A stretch of DNA of 64,000 nt from Hypholoma sublateritium FD-334 SS-4 (taxonomy: Eukaryota; Basidiomycota; Agaricomycetes; Agaricales; Strophariaceae), in NCBI GenBank assembly GCA_000827495.1, contig KN817616.1, forward strand, positions 1-64,000. The letters run 5' to 3'. Every line of letters starts with the position of its first letter. The stretch's first letter is position 1. The position numbers were made by a program, and so were the translations under genes. Under the pieces are notes generated by a model, which did not search any database, had not been told where the DNA came from, and saw only the letters and a program-made list of their open reading frames with translations. Below are positions 1-11,018 of this stretch, one piece after another.

Positions 1-90
1 GATGGAGACGCCGATGAAGAAGATAACGCCGACCGCCCGATCGAGCTGCCGACGAAGCAGGACAAAGGCAAGGGGCGCGCTGTCGGTTGA
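1..90 (+). CDS. C-terminal tail of an unidentified protein, cut by the window edge
   Basis: An open frame runs in from the left edge and stops at TGA 88-90. It encodes about 29 residues, first acidic (Asp/Glu-rich) and then Lys/Arg-rich. Such tails are common at the end of fungal retrotransposon polyproteins, and the surrounding DNA is repeat-like, so a Ty3/gypsy-type polyprotein end is possible. No domain is visible, so the product is not assigned. Confidence 0.3.
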   Translation, partial: DGDADEEDNADRPIELPTKQDKGKGRAVG

Positions 91-678
91 GTAATTACAG
101 CAAGGAAGGGGTCGGCATATGTATTATTTGTAGACAGAAATGAGAATGAGGTGGCTCGGGATTCCATGAGGCGGCATCGTTGTCCGAAATGCCGACTCTG
201 TTGGTAATGAATGATGAGAGTGCATCTTTCGCAAGCCATACAACCTCAGTTAGTTAGAGNTGAATCAATTGTTCATACATCCAGAAAATGCACCAGAGGA
301 CGATGAGGCCGACACCCAGCCGCAGCTGCACTGAAGCGGCTGCCCTTGCCTAAAAATGGCATTTGTTGCTCCGATGTCAGTGATACCGACGCACCGGAAT
401 AAAGTATAATAATCTATGCTGACTTGGAGCTTGTTTCGGGGTTTGAAGGCAACATGTTGCCGACACTCCGGGCTCGCCCTAATTCCACCTTCGGCACNGC
501 GTAGCATCTGTGATATTGAAGCCGACACCATACCAAAGCCATGTCGCTGACATTTCCTGATGCCGAGCATCCTTGCCGACGCTATCATCTATCCGCTGCA
601 GGAGCCATGCCGACAGTCCATTCTGCTAATTAATGGCAGCAAAGCGAGCCATGCCGACACTGCAATCTCACCCGACAG
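91..678. repeat. GCCGAC-rich, transposon-like non-coding stretch
   Basis: About ten copies of GCCGAC or its complement GTCGGC are scattered here, several in the context CATGCCGACA (near 309, 457, 521, 574, 608 and 653). Two ambiguous bases (N) fall at about 260 and 498. No coding frame with a recognisable product is seen. The density of one short motif suggests an LTR or other element end, but no paired LTR is present in the window, so this stays tentative. Confidence 0.3.
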
Positions 679-772
679 CGAATTCGCTGGACCCATATTA
701 TATGGACTACATGTAAATTGTCTTATATAGCTATATACATTCACTGGTTCACCGAATTCGCTGGACCCATAT
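679..772. repeat. 20-bp perfect direct repeat flanking 54 bp
   Basis: The 20-mer beginning CGAATTCGCTGG occurs at 679-698 and again, identically, at 753-772. The intervening segment is AT-rich (TATATAGCTATATA core). It sits exactly where the GCCGAC-rich DNA meets the LINE ORF1 sequence. It could be a target-site duplication around a small insertion or a local tandem duplication. Confidence 0.6.
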
Positions 773-829
773 GACATGCCACAGTGTACCCGTTCGGTGG
801 ATCTTATTGTATGCCCCAGTGTTGTATCC

Positions 830-2710
830 CTACCTGCAGCTTGGTGGTAGTGGGCTCCGCGTTCGTGTATGTTGTATGTACGGTTGCTCTGGTGTGGGTC
901 TGTAGTAGTCGCCTTGGAGCCGTGTTGGCCTTGTTGTTTGTCCGCTGTCTTGTCGTCGCTCCATTTCTTTCCTGTTGTCAGTCTCATTTAGTCGGTTACG
1001 GTTGTAGTTTCCNTTCCACCTTTCGGTGTTCATCTCGTCGTCGAGGCTGTCTTGTTTTCTTATCCATGTGTTTTGATTGCCTTCTATGGGGTAGAAACGG
1101 TAATGATTTTCAGGGAATCGCTCACGTAGACGAATTCGCTGTTTGAGGAATGTTGGGCATTGTCTGCTCCATGAGGCATGTTGGTGCGCTATTTTTGTTG
1201 CTGAGCAACTTGCGCATGCATAATCTTTGCGTTCGCGATTGCATTTCGCGGACGAAGAGGTATGTGCCAACTGCTGTTCGAAAAACCACATCACCGTGAT
1301 GTGGTTTTTCGAACAGCAGTTGGCACATACCTCTTCGTTTGGGCAGTCCGCGGCGCGGTGTCCTGGTTCAATTAGCTGGCACTTGTAGCATCTTTTTGGG
1401 TCATCTTCTAGTTTACGTGCTTTGTATCTCTTTCCTGCGATGACTATACCATGCTCGATGATATCGTTTGCTCGGTTTCTATCTCTTGTGTTTAGGACGG
1501 CGTGTGCGTATTGTTGATCTTTCCGCCAGCTGTTTTCGGGGTCGCGCATCCATCTTATCTGGTGTATGTCGCCCTTGGTGTAGAAGTTGTCTTCCTCGAT
1601 GATAGTTGCCATGTCCGCTAGTCTCTGCTGCAAGGTGATAGGCAGGAATTCGACGAGGATGCTATACTGTCGGTCTTTAATACTGACATCTTTACCTAAT
1701 GTTTTTTGGAAGTGTCGTCTGACGGCCGGATGCTTGAGGAAGTGTGTGCCGTAGAATGTGTTGATTTCGAGGATGACTCCGCCGTTGCTTAATAGCCTCG
1801 CGGTGACGAATTTGATGCCCTCTGGTTTATCGTATGAATCGTATTCATCATCTTCTGCGACGACGACGTCGGGGATTGCTTTCCATGCTTCGTTGACTTT
1901 TGTGAGTACTTCCTCTGGTGTTGCATTGCGTCCTAGTATGTTAGCTAGTCCATCGATTAGAATTTGCTTACCTCTTTTTGCTTCTCTTGCATTTATGTCC
2001 TGTTCTCGCCTGATATCGCTTTCCGTTTTGCCTGTGGCNGCGGCTGTGTTGCGTTTTGTTGATTCAATGATGGCGGTGAGCGTGTCCGCGTACGATTTCT
2101 TCTCCTCACTGGTCTGAGTGGGTCCCTGTGGTGGTTGCGCTGCCTCTTTGAGTTTTTCGAGCACTTCTTCTCTGGTTTTGTCGATTTCTTGACGTTGTCG
2201 ATCTGCCTCGGCGATTTCTTTCTTGCGCTTTTCGTCTTCTTGTTGTAGTTTCTGGTTGGCGTTGTCGATTACTTCCGTCATGTTNTGTGTGATCTGGTTG
2301 GCGACTTCNGTGATGCGTGCTGTTGCTTCCTCTGTGATGATTTTGATGGCTTCCTCGTGCTGTATGTTGTCTATGCAAATTGCTGCGGCTCTCATGCCAT
2401 CTATCCATGTGTTGTGGTTCGGATATTTGTATGTCGTCATGAGTAGTAGCGCTGCCGCTATTGTTGTNGTGGTNATGGGTTCTCCATCTGTAATGTAGCC
2501 ACTCTCTACCATCCATGCTTTGGCGGACGGTTTGCATTTGATGTTCGATTGTGAGTTTTTGATGAGTTCTGTTCGTTGTTTTGCTGTGAGCTTGTCAGCT
2601 GTGGTGGGTATTGACGCCATCGCGCCGTTCTCTTGTGCGCGTTTGTCTGGTGCTGTCGATCCTGATGCTGCTCTCGTTGTACGTGGTGGTGCAGCGGCTT
2701 TTGGTGTCAT
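830..2710 (-). mobile_element. LINE (non-LTR retrotransposon) ORF1, nucleic-acid-binding protein; ORF2 absent
   Basis: This is a 626-residue frame from ATG 2710 to a stop at 830. It has an Ala/Thr-rich N-terminus, then a long Glu/Lys/Arg/Gln coiled-coil segment (about residues 130-200), then a folded region, then Cys/His zinc-knuckle sequences (CYKC...GHRAADC and later CASC...HASWSRQC). This order matches ORF1 proteins of fungal LINEs, which bind element RNA. ORF2 (endonuclease plus reverse transcriptase) should follow at lower coordinates. Instead the sequence turns into GCCGAC-rich DNA at about 780, so the copy is truncated or interrupted. Six N bases lie inside the frame. A fold-back duplication sits inside the knuckle region (see 1252-1338). 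Family assignment is from motif pattern only. Confidence 0.75.
1252..1338. repeat. Perfect 43-bp inverted repeat with 1-bp centre inside LINE ORF1
   Basis: Bases 1252-1294 are the exact reverse complement of 1296-1338, with a single base between. The arms encode the knuckle segment CANCCSKNHIT on one side and its antisense on the other. The duplication adds about 14-15 codons without shifting frame. It is either a templated fold-back insertion or an assembly or read artefact. Confidence 0.9.
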
Positions 2711-3125
2711 ACGACGGTGTGTTATGGATTGGGTTTTACGTGTGTTACGGTGTGTTTTAGATGTATATTACTCTGTGTCTACGATGCTCGCTCCTCCTGT
2801 ACGTCGTCTCCCGCAGCGCTGAGCGTGGGAAGATTTGCGATGGTGGTGGTAGCGGATCAAGGAGAGTCCACATATACAAATTCGTATGATGAAGGGACAT
2901 ACCGAAGCAAACCGAGGTGTATATTTGAGCTTTTGAGCTCTCTTGGCCTTCCCCTGCTGGTCGCGTGGCGAGAGCTCGGAGAGCACACGTGAACTTGGCA
3001 ATTGATCACGATCGATCGATCATCTATTTTGATCACGTTGCGGCCCAACATCCCTGGGGCCTGCCATGTACCGTGACACTTAAGTACTTCCACCAACACT
3101 TGGCGTACACCGAAATTCGTCTATC
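2711..3125. other. Intergenic: LINE 5' side and sirtuin promoter
   Basis: No coding frame is supported. The interval contains the upstream side of the LINE ORF1 start and the promoter of the sirtuin gene. A GATCACGATCGATCGATCATC palindromic patch lies near 3004-3024. Confidence 0.4.
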
Positions 3126-4188
3126 ATGAACACTGACCCAACGTTAAGTTTTAGGAAAGCTTTATCGGAAGCGAAGAATGTCATCGTCATCGCGGGCGCT
3201 GGGCTTTCAGCAGGTTCAGGTGCGCAAATGAACTGATTCAATCCTTCTGTGTTTTGAGCGCTTTATAGGCATACCAACTTTCAGAGACGGGGGCGGAATG
3301 TGGCGCTCTTTGGAATCCACCAGCTTGGCTACGCCAGAAGCATTTGCAGACAACCCTTCCCTGGTGTGGCAGTTCTATCATTACCGTCGCCAAAAGTGCG
3401 TCCGATTCCTCTGACCTACTGTGCGATCTCAAAAGTGTATTTCCCTCTTTACAGAGCATTAGAAGCGCAGACAAACGTCGCCCACAAGATTCTCGCGAAG
3501 CTCTCGATACCTAACCTCCGCAAAGCTGTCGCCCCGTCTGCGCAATCATTCCATCTGATCACCCAAAACGTTGATAGGCTGTCAGTCAGAGCGCTTCATG
3601 ACGTCGAGAGCGAGCTGGCACGACAGAACCTCAAAGGGCCACAGTACCGTGCACGTAAGGATGCCGTACTCCAAATGCATGGCAAGCTATTTGAGGTCCA
3701 GTGTACGAAGTGTGACTGGCGCGCAGAGGACTTTTCGTCGCCGCTCTGTCCCGCACTGGGAAAAGCCGAAGAGGATATCAATAACTACACCGATGCGGGC
3801 TCGAAGGACCATGCTATTCCTCTAGAAGCCTTGCCTCGCTGTCCGGAGTGCCATGAACTCGCTAGGCCTGGCGTGGTCTGGTTTGGCGAGAAGCCGTACC
3901 ATCTTGACGAAATTAACCTGCTTGTTTTCAAGGCTGATATGTGCATCGTGATAGGGACGTCTTCTACTGTGCGTATGCCTCTGCTCTTTATTTCGTTCAT
4001 TCAGCACTCTGACACTATGGACTTAGGTGAAACCAGCGTCGACCTATGCGTATCGTGTCCAGCGCCGTCATGGGCATGTTGCTGTTTTTAACCTTGATCC
4101 AAGCGACAGGGACGACACAGCGACCTCTGTTTTTCCTGGAAAATGTGAGGAGGTCCTGGCAAAGGTATTCCCCGAGCTTTTGGACTGA
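3126..4188 (+). CDS. Sirtuin, SIRT5-like (class III) NAD-dependent protein deacylase
   Basis: Four exons (3126-3219, 3269-3395, 3455-3968, 4027-4188) join in frame to 298 residues. The NAD-binding motif [14 protein letters not shown] spans intron 1. LITQNVD and the catalytic histidine in LQMHGKLF follow, then a zinc-site pair (CTKC ... CPEC) and GTSSTVKPAS. The FYHYRR motif carries the Tyr and Arg that in SIRT5-type enzymes bind acidic acyl groups, so desuccinylase/demalonylase activity is more likely than plain deacetylation. No long N-terminal extension is present, so location (mitochondrial or cytosolic) is unclear. The enzyme removes acyl groups from lysine using NAD, giving nicotinamide and O-acyl-ADP-ribose. 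All splice sites are GT-AG and codon phase closes exactly. Confidence 0.92.
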
Positions 4189-6565
4189 AGTTCCTATATC
4201 CTATGTCTTCCCATGCGCTTTTACTTCTTTGGTCGGTTTATTTCTAATGAAAATCGGCGGCTTACAAGAGGTTGATGAAAAGCGAATGCCTATGGTGTCA
4301 TTTGTATCGTATTCTTGCGGCCAATGATGCGATCTGGGTGGATAATATTGCTGATGATCAGTATCGCGCTCCTCCAAATCCACGGTAGCTGCTTTTGTCG
4401 ATTATTTGATCGAGTGAAAACTCCAAGAATACACGATCTTCACAGTAAGTTGCCACACAGATTTCAACTGGAACGCAGGTCGTGTGACGCACTTGCTCTG
4501 CCGTCCCCAAGATATGTCTGATAAGTCGGAGAAGAAAAACTGAGATCCGCTGCTGCAGGCCATGGGCATAGTTGGGGTATAGCCAATATGTGTACTGCGA
4601 TTCTCGAGGCTGTATAGTACTTGTGCACCCACATTCGATGCATTCTTCACGTTCAGTGTAATTAATCAGTCTATAACTACTGTAGTACTTGGATCAGACT
4701 TAGATCAGACAGATGCCCGCTCAATGTTCGGCATTTCGGAATTCGACGTCACCGCGTCACCGCTGACAATTGTTGCCCAATACGGTAGTAAAGCAAAGCT
4801 ATATATGATGAATGGCCAGTCCGAGTGCTCCGACTCGAGGATGACATGTGCATAAAAGTTCTATAGATAAACATTTGTGGCTTCTGCCTGTGGGTGTCTG
4901 TCGGCGAGCCCCAAATAAGACTTGGCCTTGGCTAGTCGAAATGCCGAGCGGAAGAGGGCCGATTGTTGATTCTCGGCGTGGGATCCTCCTGCGGAGTTCA
5001 AACGAGGCGCAGACGCGAAATCAAAGCTTGTCCTCAACTTGACCACATCCTTTCTCATCTTCGACATCTCTTCCCATCTCATAGGGCGCCTTTCTTCATC
5101 CTACATAAACATCATTCTGTGTCAGGCATCTTCTTGTCATCCTCGACAAGGCTACATCGCAAGGTTTACTCGATACTATTTATGGCTAATCGGGTGTGTC
5201 TCAGGCGACCGCGCTCGTCTCACAGCTCTCCCCGACGTGATCCAAGGAGGCTGTAGCTATGCATCCAGTTACCCGGTCACCGGTTCTGCTCGCTGACCGG
5301 CAACTCCTCAAAATGGGATATATTTCCCTGTTTACGATGAATATTACAGCCCTCAAGGGATGATTGTTCTGATTATAGCTGTTTCTTTGGCTTAATACTC
5401 GGCCACTCACACGCGCTCGGGTCCAAAATCATGGTTTCCTGCGGCTGGTCGTGTGCGACACCACCGAAATCTCTCGGGGAGCTGAATCGTAATATCTTGG
5501 CCTTTCAAAAATACTTCTGCATGTGGCAAAATAAACGTTTGTCCCTGCTGCGCCGGGGTGTGAAATATCTTAGGAGGCCAACGAAGTCCCTGGAAACTCT
5601 GGCGTTGAAGATGATCTACTGTATGTTGCTCCGCTCACATTCTCTCTGACTGCAATTCTCGAGTCACGACATCTACTGCTGAACCTTTACGCCTTGTGAT
5701 TTAGGAGGCTTTTTCGAACTTCTCTGGGGCCACCGATTAAATCATCATGTTCTCATCGTTAATGATTCGCACATAGCGGCAGCTTGGAGCGCTCATGTGT
5801 GCCTGTAAAATGGATGGCTAAAATTATCTCTGTCCTCGCTTGGCTGTTGTTTGCAAAGTGTTCCCCACTTTGGAGACTACCATGGGAAGTGCTTGGCCCC
5901 GTCAGCTTCAAAAGACTGATATTCCCAACCCGCAGCTCCGCAGTCCGCTTGGTGCTCTTAGCATTATGGTATCTTGAAGTCTGGCACACGACAGTCTAGG
6001 AGATTATGTCGCCATATTGGACTATGTTGGACACGGATACTCGCGCTAGGAGAATGCCGGACAAAAAAAATGTGCGTTTCCATTGTAAATGATGTTTCTG
6101 GTGCATTTCTTTGCTCCAGCGGAGGTGTGGTCTTGATTCTGTTCTCACATAACGCAGATTTCAATTACAAAGTCTGCACTCTCCGCTAAATTATTCACAT
6201 AGAACTCGAAAGCGCTCGCTGCGGATTCCAGACACACGCCTGGTACACGCTTTATCGAGTGCCATGATGTTGTTCAGCAAAGCTTTTTGACGAGTGAGTT
6301 CTCTCGTCTCTTGGCAATCTATTTTGATTCTCACTCACAGGTGTAACATGTAAAAGTGTATCGCTGATGCCAAGATTCTTTCTACTCCTGCGACGGCGCA
6401 GAGGTTTGGAGCTTGCATCTAAGAATACTAGAGCCATTTCTCAAAACTATAAATTCCGGTCGATCCCTCGCTCCATTCTTCAGTTCACCGCTCGATTGCA
6501 TTTCTCTCTCAGAAATAAACTCTCCTCCGGTTTAACAGACCAAGAAGCTACAACCGTCGTCCAAA
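4189..6565. other. Intergenic, no supported gene; TATA box near right end
   Basis: About 2.4 kb holds only short frames without recognisable motifs or coherent splice structure. A TATAAAT box at 6448-6454, about 118 bp before the ATG at 6566, probably belongs to the repeat-protein gene. Confidence 0.4.
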
Positions 6566-7949
6566 ATGCAATTCCGCAAGACATTTGTCGCGTTCATTCT
6601 CTCAGCTGTTCTTTCAGCTACCACTGCCATTCCTGTTTGTCATTATTTCTCCTGTTATTAGGCCCTCGTACTTACGCAAACGCTAGATTCTTCCGCAGGG
6701 ATCCAGTGCTTTGGTGGCTCGAGAGCCTCTCTCCCCAGCCAAAGGCGTAGCTGAATTTGCTGCCCGGCGGCACGGAGACTCACACGACCGTCGCCGCCAC
6801 GGAGACTCTGGCGAGCGCGGTGACTCCCACGACCGCCGCCGTCACGGAGACTCTGGTGAACGGGGTGACTCCCGCGACACACGCGCCCTTGGTCGCCGCC
6901 GTCACGGCGACTCTGGAGAACGTGGAGCATCTCATGACCGTCGCCGCCACGGTGATTCTGGAGAGCGAGGAGATTCCCATGACCGTCGCCGCCACGGAGA
7001 TTCTGGTGAACGAGGTGACTCCCGCGGCAGACGCGCTCTTGGCCGCCGCCGTCACGGAGATTCTGGAGAACGGGGAGCATCTCATGACCGTCGCCGCCAC
7101 GGAGATTCTGGCGAACGCGGTGACTCCCAAGACCGCCGCCGTCATGGAGACTCTGGTGAACGAGGCGACTCCCGCGGAAGACGCGCCCTTGGCCGCCGCC
7201 GTCACGGTGATTCCGGAGAACGAGGCGATTCCCATGACCGGCGCCGCCACGGTGATTCTGGAGAACGAGGCGACTCCCATGACCGCCGCCGCCACGGAGA
7301 CTCTGGGGAGCGTGGCGACTCCCAGGACCGCCGCCGTCACGGAGACTCTGGCGAACGGGGCGACTCCCGCGGCAGACGCGCTCTCGGCCGCCGCCGTCAC
7401 GGAGATTCTGGCGAGCGCGGTGCCTCCCATGATCGTCGCCGCCACGGTGATTCTGGAGAACGAGGCGACTCTCACGACCGTCGCCGCCACGGAGATTCTG
7501 GTGAACGCGGTGACTCGCATGACCGCCGCCGCCACGGAGACTCTGGCGAGCGCGGCGACTCCCAAGACCGTCGCCGCCACGGTGATTCTGGCGAACGAGG
7601 CGACTCCCGCGGCCGACGCGCCCTTGGCCGCCGCCGTCACGGAGATTCTGGTGAGCGCGGTGCCTCCCATGACCGCCGCCGACACGGAGACTCCGGTGAG
7701 CGGGGCGACTCCCACGACCGTCGCCGCCACGGAGACTCTGGCGAGCGCGGTGACTCCCAAGACCGCCGTCGTCACGGAGACTCTGGCGAAAGGGGCGACT
7801 CTCGCGGCAGACGCACTCTTGGCCGCCGCCGCCACGGTGATTCTGGTGAGCGCGGTGCCTCCCATGACCGTCGCCGACACGGAGACTCTGGTGAGCGGGG
7901 CGACTCTCATGACCGCCGCCGCCACGGCGACTCCCATGCACGCAGGTGA
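6566..7949 (+). CDS. Secreted Arg/His/Gly/Asp/Ser tandem-repeat protein, possible Kex2-processed precursor
   Basis: Exon 1 (6566-6634) encodes a 23-residue signal peptide (MQFRKTFVAFILSAVLSATT...). After a 64-bp intron (6635-6698), exon 2 (6699-7949) encodes a short leader and 23 tandem units. The whole protein is 439 residues. The basic unit is 15 residues (RRRHGDSGERGDSHD). In six units it is extended to 20 residues by an SRGRRALG-type linker, giving higher-order blocks of three to five units. Every unit is bounded by Arg-Arg(-Arg), the kind of site cut by Kex2 in the Golgi, so the protein could be cleaved to short peptides; this is inference. Eighteen units contain RGDS. Differences between units are nearly all at third codon positions of this frame, which supports it as the real one. 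Function unknown. Confidence 0.75.
6793..7935 (+). repeat. 45/60-bp tandem repeat array within the secreted repeat gene
   Basis: Twenty-three units of 45 bp are present; six carry an extra 15-bp linker. GC is very high, and four reading frames stay open for more than 1.1 kb as a by-product. The spacing of linker-bearing units (3, 3, 4, 5 and 4 units apart) points to growth by block duplication. Confidence 0.9.
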
Positions 7950-8601
7950 TTTAGCAATCTCCAGGCATTTCGTACAATTCCCTTTCCCTGTTCATGTCCT
8001 ATCTCTATCGCTGAGGTACCCGTACTGTATATGTACCCGAAATGTAGTATCTATTCTATGAGTCCGGCTGAACGGACAAAATTGTCGGTCATAGCATTCA
8101 ACTCTCTCCGAACACACCTATATACCACATCAATTGCATAGATTTATCCACCTTTGAACGTTTGAACAACGACTCTCAATTACAGACTAACAAATTAACA
8201 CAGTTTTTGTCCGAACGTTAAGCTGACACCTTTGACATTGAAATGTTGTATCTGTATTATCCCGCTCGCCGTATCTTAGACTTTAATGACATTACATTTA
8301 AATGTGCTTGCAGAGATTTAAATATTTGCAACATACTCACTCGTGGCTAGTAGTACTTAGTAGTACACCGTCATCAAGGAGGGTTTCCCTGAAAGGTAAC
8401 TTGAATAGGCCTGTAGGCTAGTCAAATTATTCAATCCGTTATTAATTTCTTTGGTACATATTCGTCATTAAGCTTCAACGCGGCATCAATTGTCAGGAGT
8501 TCCAACGAATATGCTTATATTAAGTGCTAACCCGGACAGCATAGTACTGGGTTCGGTACATATAACGAGAGACTGGAGGTATCGATTCACTTTTACACTA
8601 A
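7950..8601. other. Tail-to-tail 3' region between repeat-protein gene and fungalysin 1
   Basis: No coding frame is supported. The first ~210 bp after the repeat-protein stop are clearly similar (roughly 80-85% by eye) to the reverse complement of about 44650-44860, the 3' flank of a decayed copy of the same gene. An AGTAGTACTTAGTAGTAC patch lies near 8348. Confidence 0.5.
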
Positions 8602-11018
8602 TCAGCATCCCGCTGGAACGGTAGCGTCGTCATTATGACTCGCAGCATTGACACCGAGACCGCGGCTGGCAAACGCCTTCCATAGCAGACATTTATTCGC
8701 TCCGCTGAAACGATTAACGTCTGCCTGGATCCATGCATTACGAGCGGTTAAGACTGAAGAATGACGAGCATTAGTCTCTGAATGTGTAAGGTAGAGAAAA
8801 TCGGACGTACATGTAGGGTTGCAAGGCTGCAGAGGCAGCGAATCGATAAATAGATGCATGAAGACTACGTTTCCTTCAGAGGTAGTGGGATCCGTGCGAG
8901 CAGTAGCGGACCACCCGTGGGCACCCACGAGCGCAGCGTATACGTTGTGCAGGATGTTTGCCCAAACTTCTCCGATATCTGCCACAGCGGTCAGCCAAAT
9001 ATTCGTGTCACGTACAGCGAAGATGCGTACCATGGACCTCGGTTAGCGTCTTCAAGCTGGAGTAGCGCAGGGGATTCACGGTCGCGGACGTCGAGTATGG
9101 GTGCGAACGGATGCCGGCAGCATCGTTTGTCACATATTGGCCAAGAACATAGTCTGGGACAGCAACGGAAGTTTTTTCGTTCCAGCTGAGGTAGAACAGC
9201 CATTAGCGCCCAACGAATCATTCACCATCACGGGCGCTAACATACTTTGCCATGGTATCAGACCACCCTTCACCCATGCCACCAGCCTCTGTGGTCTGCA
9301 GGCAACGACCAGTCCCACCACCAGTCATTCTGTTGGTGACGCCGTGGGTCATCTCATGCGAGACGATATCGTTTTCGAGGGCACCGTCACGTTCGGGCTG
9401 TATAAATTATAGAGACATTCAACATGTGGTACCCATCTACTGAGAAAAATTGACGCACAGATGTCAAGTCCCACAAGAACATCCGCATCGCTCCAGAAGT
9501 ACCGCTACAAGTAGAATGATCAGCAACAGAAAAAGATATAGTGCACTTGCAATGGCTCACTCGGCAGGCGTAGAGAAGTCGGCATTGTCTGTTCCGGCAG
9601 AGTTCTGAACGGATATGGTAACGCGGTCGTTGCCCACGCCTCCTTTGCCATTGTTGTTGGTCTGGAAGTTGAAGGCGGCCTCAGTGAAGCCGTAGCTGAG
9701 GGAAGATTAAGTCCCATTCATGGCAGAACCAAGGCGTCAAGCTCACCGGTACGTCAAATCATGAATGGTATTGACGATGTAGAACGCGTTGGTGCGCGCA
9801 GCGTCTACATTTACTTGCGTTGTTGGTGCAGCAGCGGCATTCTGCGTGAAGACGAAGTTGAGAGTTGCAGACGACTGCGTCGTCACAGCTGTCTGTGCAC
9901 CCTTGAATGAGACGGCGTTGTTTCCAGCAGTCGTCCTGGACGAACTGGTGAGTTCCCAGAAGGTTTGAATTGATATAAGTAGCACGCACGTCGAATTCGC
10001 TCCGCCTGTGGAGTGCCACCCGAACGGAGATGCAAGAGGGTCAGCAGGATCGACCAGGGTTTGGAATCCCTGAGTGAGGATCTCTTTCTGGATGGGGAGA
10101 ACGAGATACTGTGCATTCAAATCATGTCAAACTTTGTGTCAAAGTGATCTTGTTATATGGACGCTCACTGAGGCCTTGGTCACAAAATCAACAAGAGAAA
10201 CGAGCTCATTGGCATGGGCATCGACAAACGCCTCAACCCAAATGCCAGTAGCCTCATCCCGAACTTGCACGACGTGTGTCAGCACGACGCTGTTGTCGGG
10301 CTTGACGAAGAACTCGACAGTGGGGGGAAAGTCGTTGAATTTTCCGCCAATCGCCTTCTCCGCCGTGGCGATTGCTTGCTGGACGCTGATAGTGGGCTTG
10401 GTAGATGCGATGGACTCTGTTACATGAGAAAATCAATATACAGTCACGTATCATTCATTTTCGACGTACTCGGAGTGACAAAAGATGATCCGAAGGCTAC
10501 AACCTTTTCGTCGTGGTTGAAGGCAACGTTGGCGACGGCGTTGGCGAACGGGATGCCGTCCTTGAGATAAAATAGTATCAATGACCGAAAATTATGCCAT
10601 AATCAGAGTGGCACATACGTGAGTCTGCTTCAAGAATGCATGATGCGCGGCCTCTCCAGCAAATCCGGAGTGATAAGAGACTGTACTGGGGTCGACAGAC
10701 AGGTGGGTGTGAGCAAACGTCGTTGCGGAGTCGGCGAGATTGAATGATGCGCGCTTGAATAGCGGATGGGTGATTCCTGTGTCAAAAGTCTACATAAAGC
10801 AGCGTTGTAATCAACAATGTGTTCCGTGATACAGTGGCATTCTTTGTTACCTCAAAGGTGCTCGGAGGATTAAACACTTCTATCTCGAGGTTATTGGCAA
10901 GGCTGCGAATCCGATGTGTAGCGTGCTTTGTGCTGGAGCTGAGCGGCACTGATCCAACGGTGGACGCATAGACAACGGCCAGGAAAACCGAGCTGAAGAA
11001 CTTGTTGAAGGAAACCAT
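8602..11018 (-). CDS. Fungalysin (M36) secreted zinc metalloprotease, copy 1
   Basis: This multi-exon minus-strand gene runs from ATG 11018 to TGA 8602-8604. It begins with a signal peptide ([20 protein letters not shown]) and a fungalysin propeptide (HATHRIRSL, then FLKQTH). The catalytic core contains [19 protein letters not shown], with the HEXXH zinc site, and GEGWSDTM, whose Glu supplies the third zinc ligand. [10 protein letters not shown] and [16 protein letters not shown] are typical of the C-terminal helical part. The last exons splice cleanly (for example GT at 9033-side, AG at 9055-side), and I found no internal stop in the spliced path. A TATAAAG box on the minus strand lies at 11094-11100, about 76 bp upstream. 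The enzyme digests extracellular protein. A paralogue lies at 21.8-24.1 kb on the same strand. Confidence 0.92.

Noticed and set aside
6658..7941. Two long antisense frames over the repeat array
   Set aside because: Open only because the repeat lacks the needed triplets. No start context, no splice structure and no third-position pattern.
6757..8061. Second forward frame (Ala/Thr/Val-rich, >400 codons) over the repeat array
   Set aside because: It has no ATG with a signal peptide in frame, and unit-to-unit differences would change its amino acids, whereas they are silent in the HGDSGERG frame. It is a by-product of GC-rich repeats.
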